This document shows, one piece after another, positions 32,001 through 42,216 of a stretch of 43,206 nt of DNA (position 1 is its first letter; each line of letters starts with the position of its first letter). The notes under the pieces were generated by a model. It did no database searches. It was not told the origin of the DNA and saw nothing but the letters and a program-made list of their open reading frames with translations. The DNA comes from Saccoglossus kowalevskii (taxonomy: Eukaryota; Hemichordata; Enteropneusta; Harrimaniidae), in NCBI RefSeq assembly GCF_000003605.2, contig NW_003130356.1, positions 539,500-582,705 on the forward strand. Reading direction: 5' to 3'. Both the position numbers and the translations under genes were made by a program.

Positions 32001-35000
32001 TAGCTCAAGGAGATCGACATCGTTACATGCTTAAAAAAAAAGAAAATATCGTCAAACATCAACTGTTGAATACTAAATTTGATAGTTTACATTTACACTT
32101 TGTATTATATGAAGTCATTGCTCTGTAAACTGAACACCTCGCTAAACCAAACAACATTTCCAAGTCTGTTCCAAATACTTACTTAGATATAAAATACCTC
32201 TATACAATGAACAATTTTTTAGGGTTTGATTTAAACTGCTGTCAAACTTTTACAGATGAATCAATCATTTTTAAGATAAAATTTCTTACCTTGTCCATAT
32301 CAATTGTTACATTTTTCTCTTTGTTCTTTTGTAACTCTGTCAACTGAGGAAAAGTTAAATTCAGAATTTATTAAAAACCAACTACCGGAATTATTGATTT
32401 AATTTGATAATCGCTATTTCAAGCAAGTCAGTTTGAGCGGTTAATCTCCTCGCAAACATCAATAGTGTAGGACAATACTTGGGGTAGAAATACTGACAGA
32501 AAGAAAGTACAGTACAATAATGACATTTACCATATTTGCTCTATTAGAAGCACATTTGCAATAGAAATGCACATAAACCAAGAACTGCATTTATTGCATG
32601 CTGGATCAATAAGGCTGAGAAAAAAAATATCTCTGTTTCTCGTTTCCGCGAGCATCATTTTGAACTATGCGCCTCGGATGTTTTTTCCTTCTAAGCATTC
32701 CAAAATGCCCTTGTACTTGCACTTGTCTCACATTTCCCCCATTTTAGCTCAGTATTCAAAAAAAAAAAAAAAACGCCTCGCCGCCTCATTTTTAAATTTC
32801 CATGAAACGAGAAACAGAGAATTTATAATTTAGAATATATAACTTTTCTTTATCAGAGACGCACATGTCATTTACTACGGTGATAAAGCAAATACAGTAT
32901 GCGTTGATCTGCAAATGACAGTAGACATGTGTCATAATGCACAATTTATCTCGGCTCAGTCAGCCACTCTGTTGTAAACTCTCAATATTTTATGCCAATA
33001 ATATTTGTTGAAAATTGCTTTTATCATTTACCTGGTATAAACATACTACTATACAGACTCCTCAAATTTTTCAAAATTTACTGTAAAATCTGTATTAGAA
33101 GCTGAAGTTTATATTAAAATGGTACAGTGCAACAGAGGGGATGAGGCGTCTAGTAGAGCATCTACACATATGTGAAATGATGAATTTTTGGTTCTCAACT
33201 GTTCAAAAAGAATGTGTGCGACTTCTATGCATGCGGCTTCTAATGCAGATTTTACGGTAGCGCAAAATTACAGAACACGCAACATGGATGCGACATATGA
33301 CAATTAGACACTTTATTTTGAAACTGACTTGGTTATACTAGCAACGACACAAATGCTAAAGTAATAAAGAGCAACACAAATACTTGGTCACCATGGTTAC
33401 CAAAGTTGTAGTATGGTAGAGAGATGGAGACGTGAACTCACCTCAAATGTTCCCCTGCCAACAAGCTGATCCTCACCTCGCTGTTTACGATAACACAAAA
33501 TTCTTAATTTTTCAGCACCATCTATTTCAGATTCAAATTCCTAGAATAATAAATTACAATCAAAACTATTTTTCATTCAACTGAAAATTCAAGATTATCG
33601 TCACCGCCATATTACTCCGAATACGACAACAACAACATTGCCAGCTAAGTTGCTGACTGGTTTGCAATGTACGTCTTGAGATCACGTGATTAGAACTGGT
33701 TCAAACCATTTTCACGAGGGTGCACCTTTTGGTTACATGCCACATTCATGAGTATTACGACACAGATTCCTCTAAAAAAAACTCAAGATGGCGTTCTCCA
33801 TATGAAGGTTGCTAGACGAAAGGCTAACACTCCCCCCCCCCCCCCATAGGTCAGAGTCACAGCTGGATTATTAGTACAATAAAGGATAAACTGGTAAAAG
33901 TGTATGCACACAGTTAATTCCATAATGGAAGATTTTATCACTTGTTCAGCGTTAACACCTCGCTCTGTAAATGCAATGATGCCGAATCACACTGTTTTTT
34001 TTTTATTGAATTGATTTCATATTTAATGTCTTGAACTAAAATGCAGTTACTAAAGAAGACTTTTGCAGTTATTAATTTTTTGTCATAAACATTATCAGTT
34101 GGAACTCTCAACTCTGAGTTAGTAATTAGTAATTGGATTTTAATGGTATTGGGAATTGTGTATTATTTTATATTAAAACCATACTAAAGCACCAACATTA
34201 ATACTTGTAAGGTAATTCTTCAGATAGCAATATTATTGTTTCTATGGCAACACCCTAATTTTTTTTTAATTTGTTCCAAGACTTTGTGATCATTCTTGCA
34301 TACCAATTTTTGTCCACTAAACTGGTTCTTAGGGAAGTTTTTGAATCACAGAAATCAATTTGTGTCCACTAAACAGATTCCTAGAGACATTTTCGAAAAA
34401 CAGAATTGAGAATTGACCATACTGGGGAGTATACATACCTGGTGCCAGGTTGGTTCCTCGCCTTGAATGCTGGGATACGTCTTGGCTATCAAATAAAAAT
34501 GACTGTAGGAATCCACTTCTAAACAGCAATAATACTCTGGGGAAAGAAACAACATGACATCAGACAATGCCACATACTATTTATATTTGTTGAAGTGCAA
34601 ACATTCATGTTCGTTATTGTTGATGAATTTGTCACCCAAAATGTACGACTTACAGCAAGTCTCAGAAGTACATGTATTTGGGCAGCCAATTTTAAAAATT
34701 TGCTAGCGAATTGGCTAACTGCTTGGGTTTTGACTATTAAAACTGTTGGCTTTCCAATATCACTGACGCCAACTTGTGACCATGCCTACTCTAGGCGAAT
34801 CCATATTACAGGTAAGGCATCACAAAAAAAAAAATTTGACAAAAGTCACTGGGATAGCTGTTTAAGGAGCTTGTGAAATGTTCACTGCTACAAATATTGT
34901 GATTTTTCCTCTAAATATTCACTGAATACTGTCGCTTACCAAATTAAAGTGGTTTACAAATTATTCTTGAAGTTACAGAAAATGTGAAATAATAGGCATA

Positions 35001-38000
35001 AAAATTCTGATGAAAGAATATCTGGCATTGAAGAAGTTTGTGTACAAAATAATAACAGTATATACACACCTCCTGGGATTTCAAATCCTTGGGCAGTATG
35101 AACCGTGAATCTGAGAATACCAGTCAATGCGTCTTCCTCTGTAGAGATGATGAGATAGTAAATAATTCTATTTATATTGCAGATAAATTGAAAATGAAGA
35201 TAACAAATATGTACACAAGAAAAATAATGATATATAATAAAATTGGAAGTTAATTACATGCACATATAATGTATATTTTGAATAAATCAATAAAACTGAT
35301 AAAGATGCACATGAACTGATGATGTAAAATGTGCCTTATGATGCAATGCACATAAACTGATGATGCAAAACATACCTTATGATGCAATGCACATGAATTG
35401 ATGATGCGAAACATGCCTGATGATGTAATACACATGAATTGATGATGCAAAACATGCCTTATGATGCAATGCACATAAACTGATGATGCAAAACATGCCT
35501 TAAGATGCAATGCACATGAATTGATGATGCGAAACATGCCTTATGATGTAATGCACATGAATTGATGATGCTAAACATGCCATATGATGTAATGCCCATG
35601 AATTGATGATGCAAAACATGCCTTATGATGTAATGCACATGAATTGATGATGCAAAACATGCCTTATGATGTAATGCACATGAATTGATGATGCGAAATA
35701 TGCCTAATGATGTAATGAACATGAATAGATGATGCAAAACATCGCTTATGATGTAATGCACATGAATTGATGATGCAAAACATGCCTTATGATGTAATGC
35801 ACATGAATTGATGATGCGAAACATGCCTTATGATGTAATAAACATATACTGATAATGAAACTCACCATCTTTCATCAGAGGTGACCCATCATCAGGCTTC
35901 ACAGGCTGGAAAAAAAAAGAATTTTTAATGTTACAATGAAGAAGAGTTAAATAAATGACAGCTCAGGTAAGTAAACAGAAACACTAGAATGGCATGGTAG
36001 CCAGGAATACCTATGTCATTTCAGCAACAACCAGTGTGAAGTCAACATTTCAGATTTCATTAACAGTGCACCATGTGATCAATGTCAGGTGTGACCTACA
36101 CACATCGTTTTATTCTCACATGGCATCACATCAACAAAAGTATTGGAAATGAATCAAAAGTGTCACAAGCATATCAAAGGTCATATTCTTTTATTCTCCT
36201 GAAAAGGCATTTCTCAAGTTATGGGTGCCTAAAGAAAGTGAAGTAATAAATAGCTTGTTGCAAGTGGGTTTACTACCCTGGTAAGAAGTATCAAGTAGGC
36301 TCTCGGCTGAGATAGCTTCGCTGTTAGCAATGTATATTTCAATTAGAGAAACAAAAGATATCATTAGAAAACAAACAAATCTGAGAGAGGTCTACCCAAG
36401 GTACCTATATGTATAATATCAAAGCAATCAGACTTGCAGTTTTAAACAAGAAGTCAAAAATATCACTTTTTACCAAAAAATACAAAGCTATTTATCTAAA
36501 TTAGAGAACTGAAGATATCATCAGAAAATGAACAAATCTGAGAGAGGTCCACCTGAGGTACCTTTAAGTATAATATCAAAGCAATCAGATTTTACAATTT
36601 AGAATTATAACATTACAGACATGTGCAGCTTTTATATCCTAACACAAATCTAATCTAAAGTGTGTGAGATTCTCAAAAACTCAGTTAACCAAAGAAAAAA
36701 AAAAGATTCCCGAATCGCAAGTTTACTCACCTTAGAAGATTTGGACAACAACGTCTGGATTTCAAATTCAGTTAGTACCAAATCATTGATCGTGACATCG
36801 TTTCTTTTTGCAGTCGCTATTGCTTCTCGCCATTCAGATCTTTCGTAATCAGAAGCCATTAGTAGAGTACGCGTCTACAAAAAGCAAGACATAGTGAATT
36901 TAGAATCTAAACACAGCCAAGAATCCATATATGGTGATCAACTGGCGAAAGATTAATGCGACGAGTTGCATCTTACTGTAAAATGACTAATTTTCACTGG
37001 GTTTAAATTTCACTGATTTACCATTTCACGCATATTCAGTGGGTTTTAAATTCACGGTTTTATCATTTAGATAATGTGTTCTATACTAAATTTTACATAT
37101 TCACTGGGTTTTAATTTAGCGCATTTTCCAGTCACTGAAATAAACTCAGTGAATAATTAATTCTTTTACAGTATTAACACATTGCCAGCTGAAAGCCTCT
37201 GTGAATAATCAAAATGAATAAAAACAAATATTTTAATAACTAAAACATTTTTTTGTGTCTGCAATAGCATACAGTTTGTGCTCAATAAGTGATTTTCAAT
37301 TTGCTGTGTGATTCATGCAACCAAGGACTGCCACAAAAACATTGAGATACAATTACCGTACTTTATCAAAATTGAGCATCATCAAATATGTATAGCACAT
37401 TATTAAGCGTGGAAATATACTAGAAATACTTTCACGTTTGTAGAATTGACCCCAGTGTTGTCCTGTTTTCACGTTTGATTTCACGTGTATGAACGTGTGA
37501 ATGTAAAATGCAATTACTTATTTAAACAAAATTTTAATGCACGCCTAGCAGCCACATTGATGTTCAATTATTATAAAGAACACAAAAACTGCATTTGTAG
37601 AATAACCACATATTGGGATTGCACCTGCTGCCTCTTCTACGTACCTTTCCTTCTTTTTTATCATAGAGTCTCAATGGTAGGTTTGGAGATATCAGTGACA
37701 TTTGGTCCTCCTGGGTTAATAAAGTAAAGCAGAAAATAAGTAAAATTATATTGCTAACAGAAAATATTCAGGTGGGCTGATGAACCTTTTAATACCATTT
37801 TTTCCACCAAAACTTTGATGCAACAATTTGCACATTGTTATGAATTTGCTATATTTTGTTTTTGTTTATTTTGGGATAAATAAACACAATTTTCTATTGG
37901 GTTCAGATCTTTTTCAAATTTTGGAAAAAATTATGTTGCCTTACTTTGCCAATGGTTACAAACATTGACCTCAGCATTCAATCGATTAAAGCTACATTCT

Positions 38001-40291
38001 AGTATGAGACAATTATGTAATATATATGATGCAATGAATTGTGGGAAATATATCAAACACTCAATTTTTATTTTTATTATTTTTTGTGACAGATAACACA
38101 AAACACAAAATATCACTGTTGTCCCTCCGAACTATTTTTTGTATGCAAATTGCAAGTGCTGACATATAGTATATGTTGCAACAGAAACCTCATTCCGTAT
38201 TTGGGACTGTACAACAGGGATGTGTGATCATCTACCTATAATTTATCATGCACAATTCCAGTGTCAACCAAGTTTGGTAAAACACAGATGCAATCTATTG
38301 GTGGCCGTTGGTGACCGTAACATTTAAATAATTATGATTTTCATAGTGTCCTACGATGGTGGTCATTTCAGCTGTTGGAGATTTTTTAAATTTCTTACAC
38401 TAAACAGCTTTATGAATTTGAGTTGTAAGTTTTGAAGTTGACATAAGGTAGAAGCCTACTAATGAGTTCAAACCAGATTAATTTTTGAGAAAATGATGGT
38501 TGTATTTTAGTGGATAGTGGCTATTTTGACAGAATTATAACGCTTTTACTATAGGTTCCTATGGCGGGGATGTTATGCCATATCTCAAATTGTAGCCCGG
38601 TTACACAGGCTCCAAAATTATATATTGTGAATGATGGGATACTTATTGCTGTTCTCAAACTATTTCAAAAATCTGGGTTTTAAAAAGTGGCAGAAAAGGA
38701 GCATCCAGGTAACTGTCACTGCAGCCTTTGTCAAGTCATGCCTATAGCCAAATATGTACCATAAAATCCCAAAACACCAATTAATTTCTATACTTACATA
38801 TTCCATGAGAGTCTTTCGATATTTGGCAATGCTCTTCTGTGCATTTCTAGCTTTCTGAATAATAGAAAGAAGTCATTGTTATGGCACGAACTGTTCTCAA
38901 TGTGACGCAATCCTTGTCATGAAACCTCATTGGTCGCTAGTCGTCACAGCATATACCGTAAAATCGGTATTAAAAACCGCATCTCTAATAGAAGTCGCTT
39001 CCATTCTTTTTGAAGAATTGAGAACCAAAAATTCATCATTTCTCATATGTGTAGATGCTCTAATAGAAGCCGCATCCCCTCTGTTGCATTGTACCATTTT
39101 AATAGAAGCTGCCGTTTCTAATACAGATTTTACAGTATTGTTTGGTGGGGGTCCAATAGCAACATGCGTAACTTACGTAAAATACATTATTTTGTTTATT
39201 TGTTGACAAAAAATTTGAACACACGCTAAGCAATGATCACCACCCACAGCATTTAAATAATAACACATGTTTGTGAGGGCAATATCACGATTTGTTGCCT
39301 GTACAAGGAATGGTGGTCATGAGCATAATATAGATGATGCCAGAGCCAGCATTTTATTCAATGTCATGTGACCGAGTCTCAACCAATCACATCACGCGTA
39401 ACAACAGTGAGATATGATAATAATGAGCAAAAACATTCGTTGTACCACCGCTCATCATCAACCACTAATATTGCCTTTCTCCACTGTATCTTGTAATTGT
39501 TGTATCAAAGATTTGGCAACCACAATTTTGGAGAGCAGGGTTCCTGTATATTGGACAGAGTGACTGGAGTCGCTTTAACGTTCTAGAGTTCTTACCTTGT
39601 CCTTCTCTGCTAAATTTTGTTCCTGTCTTATCATTGACTTGACCTCCGCGATTTTGGAACGCAGTACTTCAATTTCTTTTTCACTGGTAAGTGGCAATGA
39701 AGGAGTAGCTTTGAAGCGAATGGAAAAAAAAAAACAGATTTGAGATTTTTCGGAATAATCCAGATTGAGAAGTTTCGATTAAGATTCTTGGTGACCTGAG
39801 TTAGGGCAAAATTACACGTCTGATTGTCGATACTAGTCAGTCGACAGTTTTGAAAAAGTCGATCAACTGTGCACAAACATATTTCATTCTCACTGACAAC
39901 TATTAGCTGACTTACATAATTTTGGTTTATTATATTCGACGACACCCCTGTCGGCCAACGACAATTGGTTGAGTTCACTCGTTATCAAAATAATATTGGA
40001 ATACATGTTCACAAAAATGTTGTTCAAACAACCAGCAACAAATGTGATTTGATTTTACCAATTTTTATTCAAAACAAGAAAATAAGGTTGGTGACCAATT
40101 CTTATTTTGCTCAGTTTTTAACCTACCTTCACAAAGTCAGGAAATGTAATAAATCATGAACATAATTCCTGTTTCTATTTTAAGCTCTGCCATAGTTACC
40201 TTGTGCATTCTCGTCGTTTGGATTCAGTGAAAGATTCCGCAACGGCAAATACCACTTACACTGATAGTAACCTTTCTGACCGGAAAACACC
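28792..40291 (-). CDS. ABR: ABR/BCR-type Rho regulator, 3' part (15 exons; 5' end outside window)
   Basis: Fifteen exons join in phase into 518 residues ending at TGA 28794-28792. ABR and BCR carry a DH-PH Rho GEF unit and a C-terminal RhoGAP that turns off Rac and Cdc42; they act at membranes and the cytoskeleton. Seen here (numbered from the first whole codon): end of the PH domain with CKWYLPL (11-17); a charged helical linker (40-90); [12 protein letters not shown]; a C2 domain (about 176-290) with [11 protein letters not shown] and KLRILCYRK; and a RhoGAP domain (about 296-500). Its catalytic arginine is in GIYRISG (R345), with K384 and R388 in [10 protein letters not shown] and N457 in NLATVFGPN, so it should be active. 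The tail ends THF, without the STDV/STEV PDZ ligand of vertebrate ABR/BCR. The DH domain lies right of 40291. ABR versus BCR cannot be decided, because BCR's N-terminal kinase region is outside the window. Confidence 0.93.
29152..29222 (-). repeat. Possible tRNA-derived SINE fragment
   Basis: On the minus strand GAGTTGCGAGTTCGAACCC resembles a T-arm/B-box, and GGTAGATCAAAGGACAAA upstream may be a decayed A-box. The acceptor stem does not pair, so this is not a working tRNA gene. Confidence 0.3.
29651..29756 (-). CDS. ABR: ABR/BCR-like exon: RhoGAP core
   Basis: Acceptor TTCTGTAG|CTCTATC, donor CGAAG|GTGAGTT; phase 1 in, phase 2 out. [20 protein letters not shown] and [16 protein letters not shown] match ABR [20 protein letters not shown] and DPNLITFLFLLEHLKR. 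Confidence 0.95.
30150..30284 (-). CDS. ABR: ABR/BCR-like exon: RhoGAP core
   Basis: Acceptor GTTGTCTAG|GTAGCA, donor CTTG|GTAAGTG, phase 1 to 1, 45 codons. [20 protein letters not shown] and LFTDNLY match [23 protein letters not shown] and LLTDRLY. It lies just 3' (in gene sense) of the assembly gap, but the phase matches the preceding exon, so the gap need not hide coding sequence. Confidence 0.95.
30505..30761. other. Assembly gap (257 N)
   Basis: A run of N inside the intron between the arginine-finger exon and the next RhoGAP exon. The flanking exons match in phase and in family alignment, so no coding sequence appears to be lost. Confidence 0.98.
30789..31115. mobile_element. Inverted-repeat element beside the assembly gap
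   Basis: The left end TACCGTAGTTGTCCGAGTAT and right end (complement TACGGTAGCTGTCTGAGTAT) pair over about 28 bases, reaching AAACCCCT. About 327 bases. A diverged relative starts near 22870 (CCGACCATAAGCCCCTCCCT). Confidence 0.65.
31173..31250 (-). CDS. ABR: ABR/BCR-like exon: RhoGAP arginine finger
   Basis: Acceptor TTCACACAG|GTATGT, donor AATG|GTGAGTC, phase 1 to 1. [20 protein letters not shown] matches [23 protein letters not shown]. The arginine of YRISG is the catalytic finger that drives GTP hydrolysis on Rac/Cdc42. Confidence 0.96.
31852..32029 (-). CDS. ABR: ABR/BCR-like exon: start of RhoGAP domain
   Basis: Acceptor TTTTTAAG|CATGTA, donor AGAG|GTGAGATC; phase 0 in, phase 1 out. 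[20 protein letters not shown] and then [15 protein letters not shown] match ABR [20 protein letters not shown] and KVPYIVRQCVEEVEKRG. Confidence 0.95.
32290..32343 (-). CDS. ABR: ABR/BCR-like 54-base exon: C2 to GAP linker
   Basis: Acceptor TTTCCTCAG|TTGACA, donor GACAAG|GTAAGAAA, phase 0 at both ends, 18 residues ([18 protein letters not shown]). It sits where ABR has QLDPQTVETKNWHTDVIEM. Confidence 0.83.
33079..33259 (+). mobile_element. Foldback element family 3
   Basis: The left end TACTGTAAAATCTGTATTAG and right end CTAATGCAGATTTTACGGTA are inverted repeats. It lies in an ABR/BCR-like intron. The copy at 38954 is in the opposite orientation. Confidence 0.78.
33442..33540 (-). CDS. ABR: ABR/BCR-like exon: C2 domain end
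   Basis: Acceptor ATTCTAG|GAATTT, donor TTTGAG|GTGAGTTC, phase 0 at both ends, 33 residues. [19 protein letters not shown] aligns with ABR's EFEIELEGSQSLRILCYEK. The loop after it is about 12 residues shorter than in human ABR before VGRGTFE (human MGKGQIQ). Confidence 0.94.
33830..33846 (+). repeat. Poly-C tract
   Basis: About 16 consecutive C residues in an ABR/BCR-like intron. Confidence 0.95.
34439..34536 (-). CDS. ABR: ABR/BCR-like exon: C2 domain
   Basis: Acceptor TTCCCCAG|AGTATT, donor CACCAG|GTATGTAT; phase 1 in, phase 0 out. [20 protein letters not shown] and EEPTWHQ align with ABR's LYCTLEVDSFGYFVSKAKT and AEPKWDE. Confidence 0.94.
35070..35138 (-). CDS. ABR: ABR/BCR-like exon: C2 domain start
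   Basis: Acceptor TCTACAG|AGGAAG, donor GGAG|GTGTGTATA, phase 1 to 1. [20 protein letters not shown] aligns with ABR's SPGLYGFLHVIVHSAKGF, the first strands of the C2 fold. Confidence 0.9.
35305..35845 (+). repeat. 41-bp intronic minisatellite, about 13 copies
   Basis: The unit is GATGCAAAACATGCCTTATG + ATGTAATGCACATGAATTGA + T. It ends about 20 bases from the donor of the 40-base ABR/BCR-like exon. Long open frames on it (for example minus 35824-35459) arise because 41 is not a multiple of three and the unit lacks stops. Confidence 0.95.
35866..35905 (-). CDS. ABR: ABR/BCR-like 40-base exon
   Basis: Acceptor TTTTTCCAG|CCTGTG, donor GATG|GTGAGTTTC; phase 0 in, phase 1 out. [13 protein letters not shown] corresponds to ABR's IPVTSNKDDDE. 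Its donor side is followed within about 20 bases by the 41-bp minisatellite at 35305-35845. Confidence 0.85.
36300..36590 (+). mobile_element. HINE-like element, truncated divergent copy
   Basis: It begins CGGCTGAGATAGCTTCGCTG and contains about one and a half tandem units (ATCTGAGAGAGGTC repeated near 36381 and 36536). It lies in an ABR/BCR-like intron. Confidence 0.65.
36731..36874 (-). CDS. ABR: ABR/BCR-like exon with [11 protein letters not shown]
   Basis: Acceptor TTTTGTAG|ACGCGT, donor TCTAAG|GTGAGTAA, phase 0 at both ends, 48 residues. [14 protein letters not shown] is nearly identical to [16 protein letters not shown], and FEIQTLL follows where ABR has VELQVLT. The internal ATG is not a start, because coding continues upstream in phase. 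Confidence 0.95.
36974..37173 (+). mobile_element. Foldback element family 2
   Basis: Very similar throughout to 17120-17323 (shared TTTATCATTTAGATAATGTG and TTTTAATTTAGCGCATTTTC). It ends TCTTTTACAGTA. It lies in an ABR/BCR-like intron. Confidence 0.77.
37645..37710 (-). CDS. ABR: ABR/BCR-like exon before the DYERSEW motif
   Basis: Acceptor AACCCAG|GAGGACC, donor GGAAAG|GTACGTAG, phase 0 at both ends, 22 residues. [20 protein letters not shown] aligns with ABR's EQEAQLVLNSPSMLFRVHSR stretch. Confidence 0.87.
38798..38854 (-). CDS. ABR: ABR/BCR-like exon: basic helical linker
   Basis: Acceptor TATTCAG|AAAGCTAG, donor GAATAT|GTAAGTAT, phase 0 at both ends, 19 residues ([19 protein letters not shown]). 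It corresponds to the Lys-rich helix of ABR (ERLKKKLSEQE region). Confidence 0.82.
38954..39137 (-). mobile_element. Foldback element family 3
   Basis: Left end TACCGTAAAATCGGTATTAA, right end CTAATACAGATTTTACAGTA. The core (TTGAGAACCAAAAATTCATC) is the reverse complement of the 33079 copy. A fragment, GCTCTATTAGAAGCACATTT, near 32538 may be a third relic. Confidence 0.78.
39596..39708 (-). CDS. ABR: ABR/BCR-like exon: linker after PH
   Basis: Phase 1 in, phase 0 out, donor AAG|GTAAGAAC. It reads [19 protein letters not shown] and on to AEKDK, like BCR's IPLVPDEELDALKIKISQIK. Acceptor TTCAAAG|CTACTCC is used here. A second possible acceptor (TTACCAG) within the exon would shorten it by 30 bases and keep the frame. 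Confidence 0.85.
40200..40291 (-). CDS. ABR: ABR/BCR-like exon: end of PH domain
   Basis: Acceptor TTTGCAG|GGTGTTTT, donor CACAAG|GTAACTATG; phase 2 in, phase 1 out. It reads [17 protein letters not shown] then [13 protein letters not shown], matching BCR's ..CKWYIPLTDLSF segment at the end of the PH domain. It is the most upstream exon visible. Confidence 0.88.
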
Positions 40292-40694
40292 CTGCAAACA
40301 AATTGATTATTATAGTTTTTATGATAAATTCTTATATTTATTTAAGTTGACCCCCAACAGCTTTTCAAATTAAGACTGTCCAAGAATTACATGACATTAA
40401 CAAAAACAAATAATTCTAATTAGTTATAACATAAAGAAAACTGACTGCATGATTAAAATTATTGACAGTAAAATGAGTTAAACTCCTAACAACTCTGCTA
40501 AAAAGACTATCATGGACATAAATCATTACATAATAATAAAATTACATAATAAATCAAAGAAAGCTTAGAAAAAACTGTTTGCTGAAAGTGTTAATTATCA
40601 TGCAAATTAGGTAATTAATATGCATGGATTTCAACCAAAAACTAATCAGATCTGTGCATTATCCCAGAGCATCTTTGTACCAAGTTTCATTAAA

Positions 40695-40748
40695 ATCTGA
40701 TATACACATACACACGCACATGCACACAGATACACACACAGACACAAA
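40695..40748 (+). repeat. AC-rich simple repeat
   Basis: Imperfect (CA)n with CACATGCACACAGATACACA-type interruptions. It is preceded by TTTGTACCAAGTTTCATTAA, a phrase common in interspersed invertebrate repeats. Confidence 0.8.
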
Positions 40749-41455
40749 AACTCGAAAATTGTGTTTTCGAGTAATCATCATAGAGACAACAAGATTGAAA
40801 AAATGTGCATTACAGTAAATACAAAAATTGCTTATAAAATTCACCAATTAAACATATTTCTTTAGAAATTGCTACTGAATTAAACTAAAACAGCACGTGT
40901 TGCCAAATTGGCCAAATGAACAATCTTGTTTCTGGACAGAAACCAACATTCAAATAAAAAATACATGTTTGTTGAAGAATCAGCCTCCAATGATACACAG
41001 GTAAGGCCAAAATAAAATTAATGTTTTGGGTAAGCAAGCAGGCCAATATTTTTTTTTTTCACTACTTTCAACACTTCACATTGTCCTTTGTTGAGAAAGT
41101 GAATAAACCTGTAAAGCGCCATTGAATATTTTAGCAAAAAAAAAGAAAATGTTTTGTCTAAAAAATTTGACAGTGTACAAATGGTACAGGTTTATTCACC
41201 TTCTCAATAGAGGGTGCTGTGCTTTTTAAACGTGCAAGGATACAACTTTAAAATCCTACATGACCTAATGTACAGACACACAGACAATCATGCAACCTGG
41301 CAACAAGTAACCAAGGGTACTGATGCATGGATGAATAGATTTGATCTACAAGACGCTTCCTACGCACAAGGAAGTGAAACCATCATAATAAAGCTAATTT
41401 TGTACAAGTAAAAACTTGATGCAATTAGAAACTCGACCAATCCAACAACAAAAAT

Positions 41456-41831
41456 GTTACGGTACTGTTTGGTTAATAAAGATAATGATTTATTACAATT
41501 ATTTTTACATTATTGTACATTGTCATTTGAAATACTGTAAAATACTTTATTTTTGCTTGAAATTAATTCTCGTTATTGTCACTGAAGGAATGATTCAGTG
41601 AAAATAAAATCCAGCGAATATACTTTTTTTCTTACATTTTAGCTTTAACTCGTCAAAAATCTGTGAAAATAAATTCCATACTAAACACTCAAAAAATCTT
41701 CTCAGCGAAAATAAATTCCAGCTAAAATAAAGTCTTTTACAGTACTGTAGGGTGTTATGGTACTGATGGGTTAACAAAGTCAATGATTTATTACATACAA
41801 TTTACATTACATTGTCATTTGAAATACTGTA
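41456..41831 (+). repeat. Direct duplication of about 82 bases around a foldback element
   Basis: 41456-41537 (from TGTTACGGTACTG to CATTTGAAATACTGTA) and 41750-41831 (from TGTTATGGTACTG to CATTTGAAATACTGTA) match with a few changes and a small gap. The family 1 element lies between them. Confidence 0.7.
41533..41744 (+). mobile_element. Foldback element family 1 flanked by duplicated DNA
   Basis: Left end TACTGTAAAATACTTTATTT; right end AAATAAAGTCTTTTACAGTA. The bases before it (41456-41537) recur after it (41750-41831). Confidence 0.8.
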
Positions 41832-42013
41832 TGCTGCCCAAAAAGATGAAGTGGAATATTAGAAAAATATTTCAGATTATCTTCAGTTCTAGCATTGTCA
41901 AGGCTAAATGATGTTACACGAAAAAAATATGTTGTTTTAGGAACAATTGTGTTTTTTGGCATTAAAAAAAGATGCATCTGGCACCCTATTTTGAAGGCAC
42001 TTTTAATTTCAAA

Positions 42014-42216
42014 TACTGTAAAATACTTTATTTTTGCATAGAATTTATTTTTGCTATTTTCGCCGAAGGAATGATTCAGTGAAAATAAAATCCAGTGAAT
42101 ATACCATTTTCCCTATGTTTTACATTCAACTCGCCAGAAATCAGTGAAAATTCCATTCAGAACACCCAAAAAGTTAGCGAAAATTAATTCCAGCTAAAAT
42201 AAAGTATTTTACAGTA
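42014..42216 (+). mobile_element. Foldback element family 1
   Basis: Left end TACTGTAAAATACTTTATTT, right end AATAAAGTATTTTACAGTAT. About 203 bases with matching inverted arms and no open frame. Confidence 0.8.

Noticed and set aside
35250-35824. Open frames of 95 and 121 codons on the minus strand rich in HHQFMCI-type repeats
   Set aside because: They are by-products of the 41-bp minisatellite, whose unit lacks stops in the rotating frame. They lie in an intron of the ABR/BCR-like gene.
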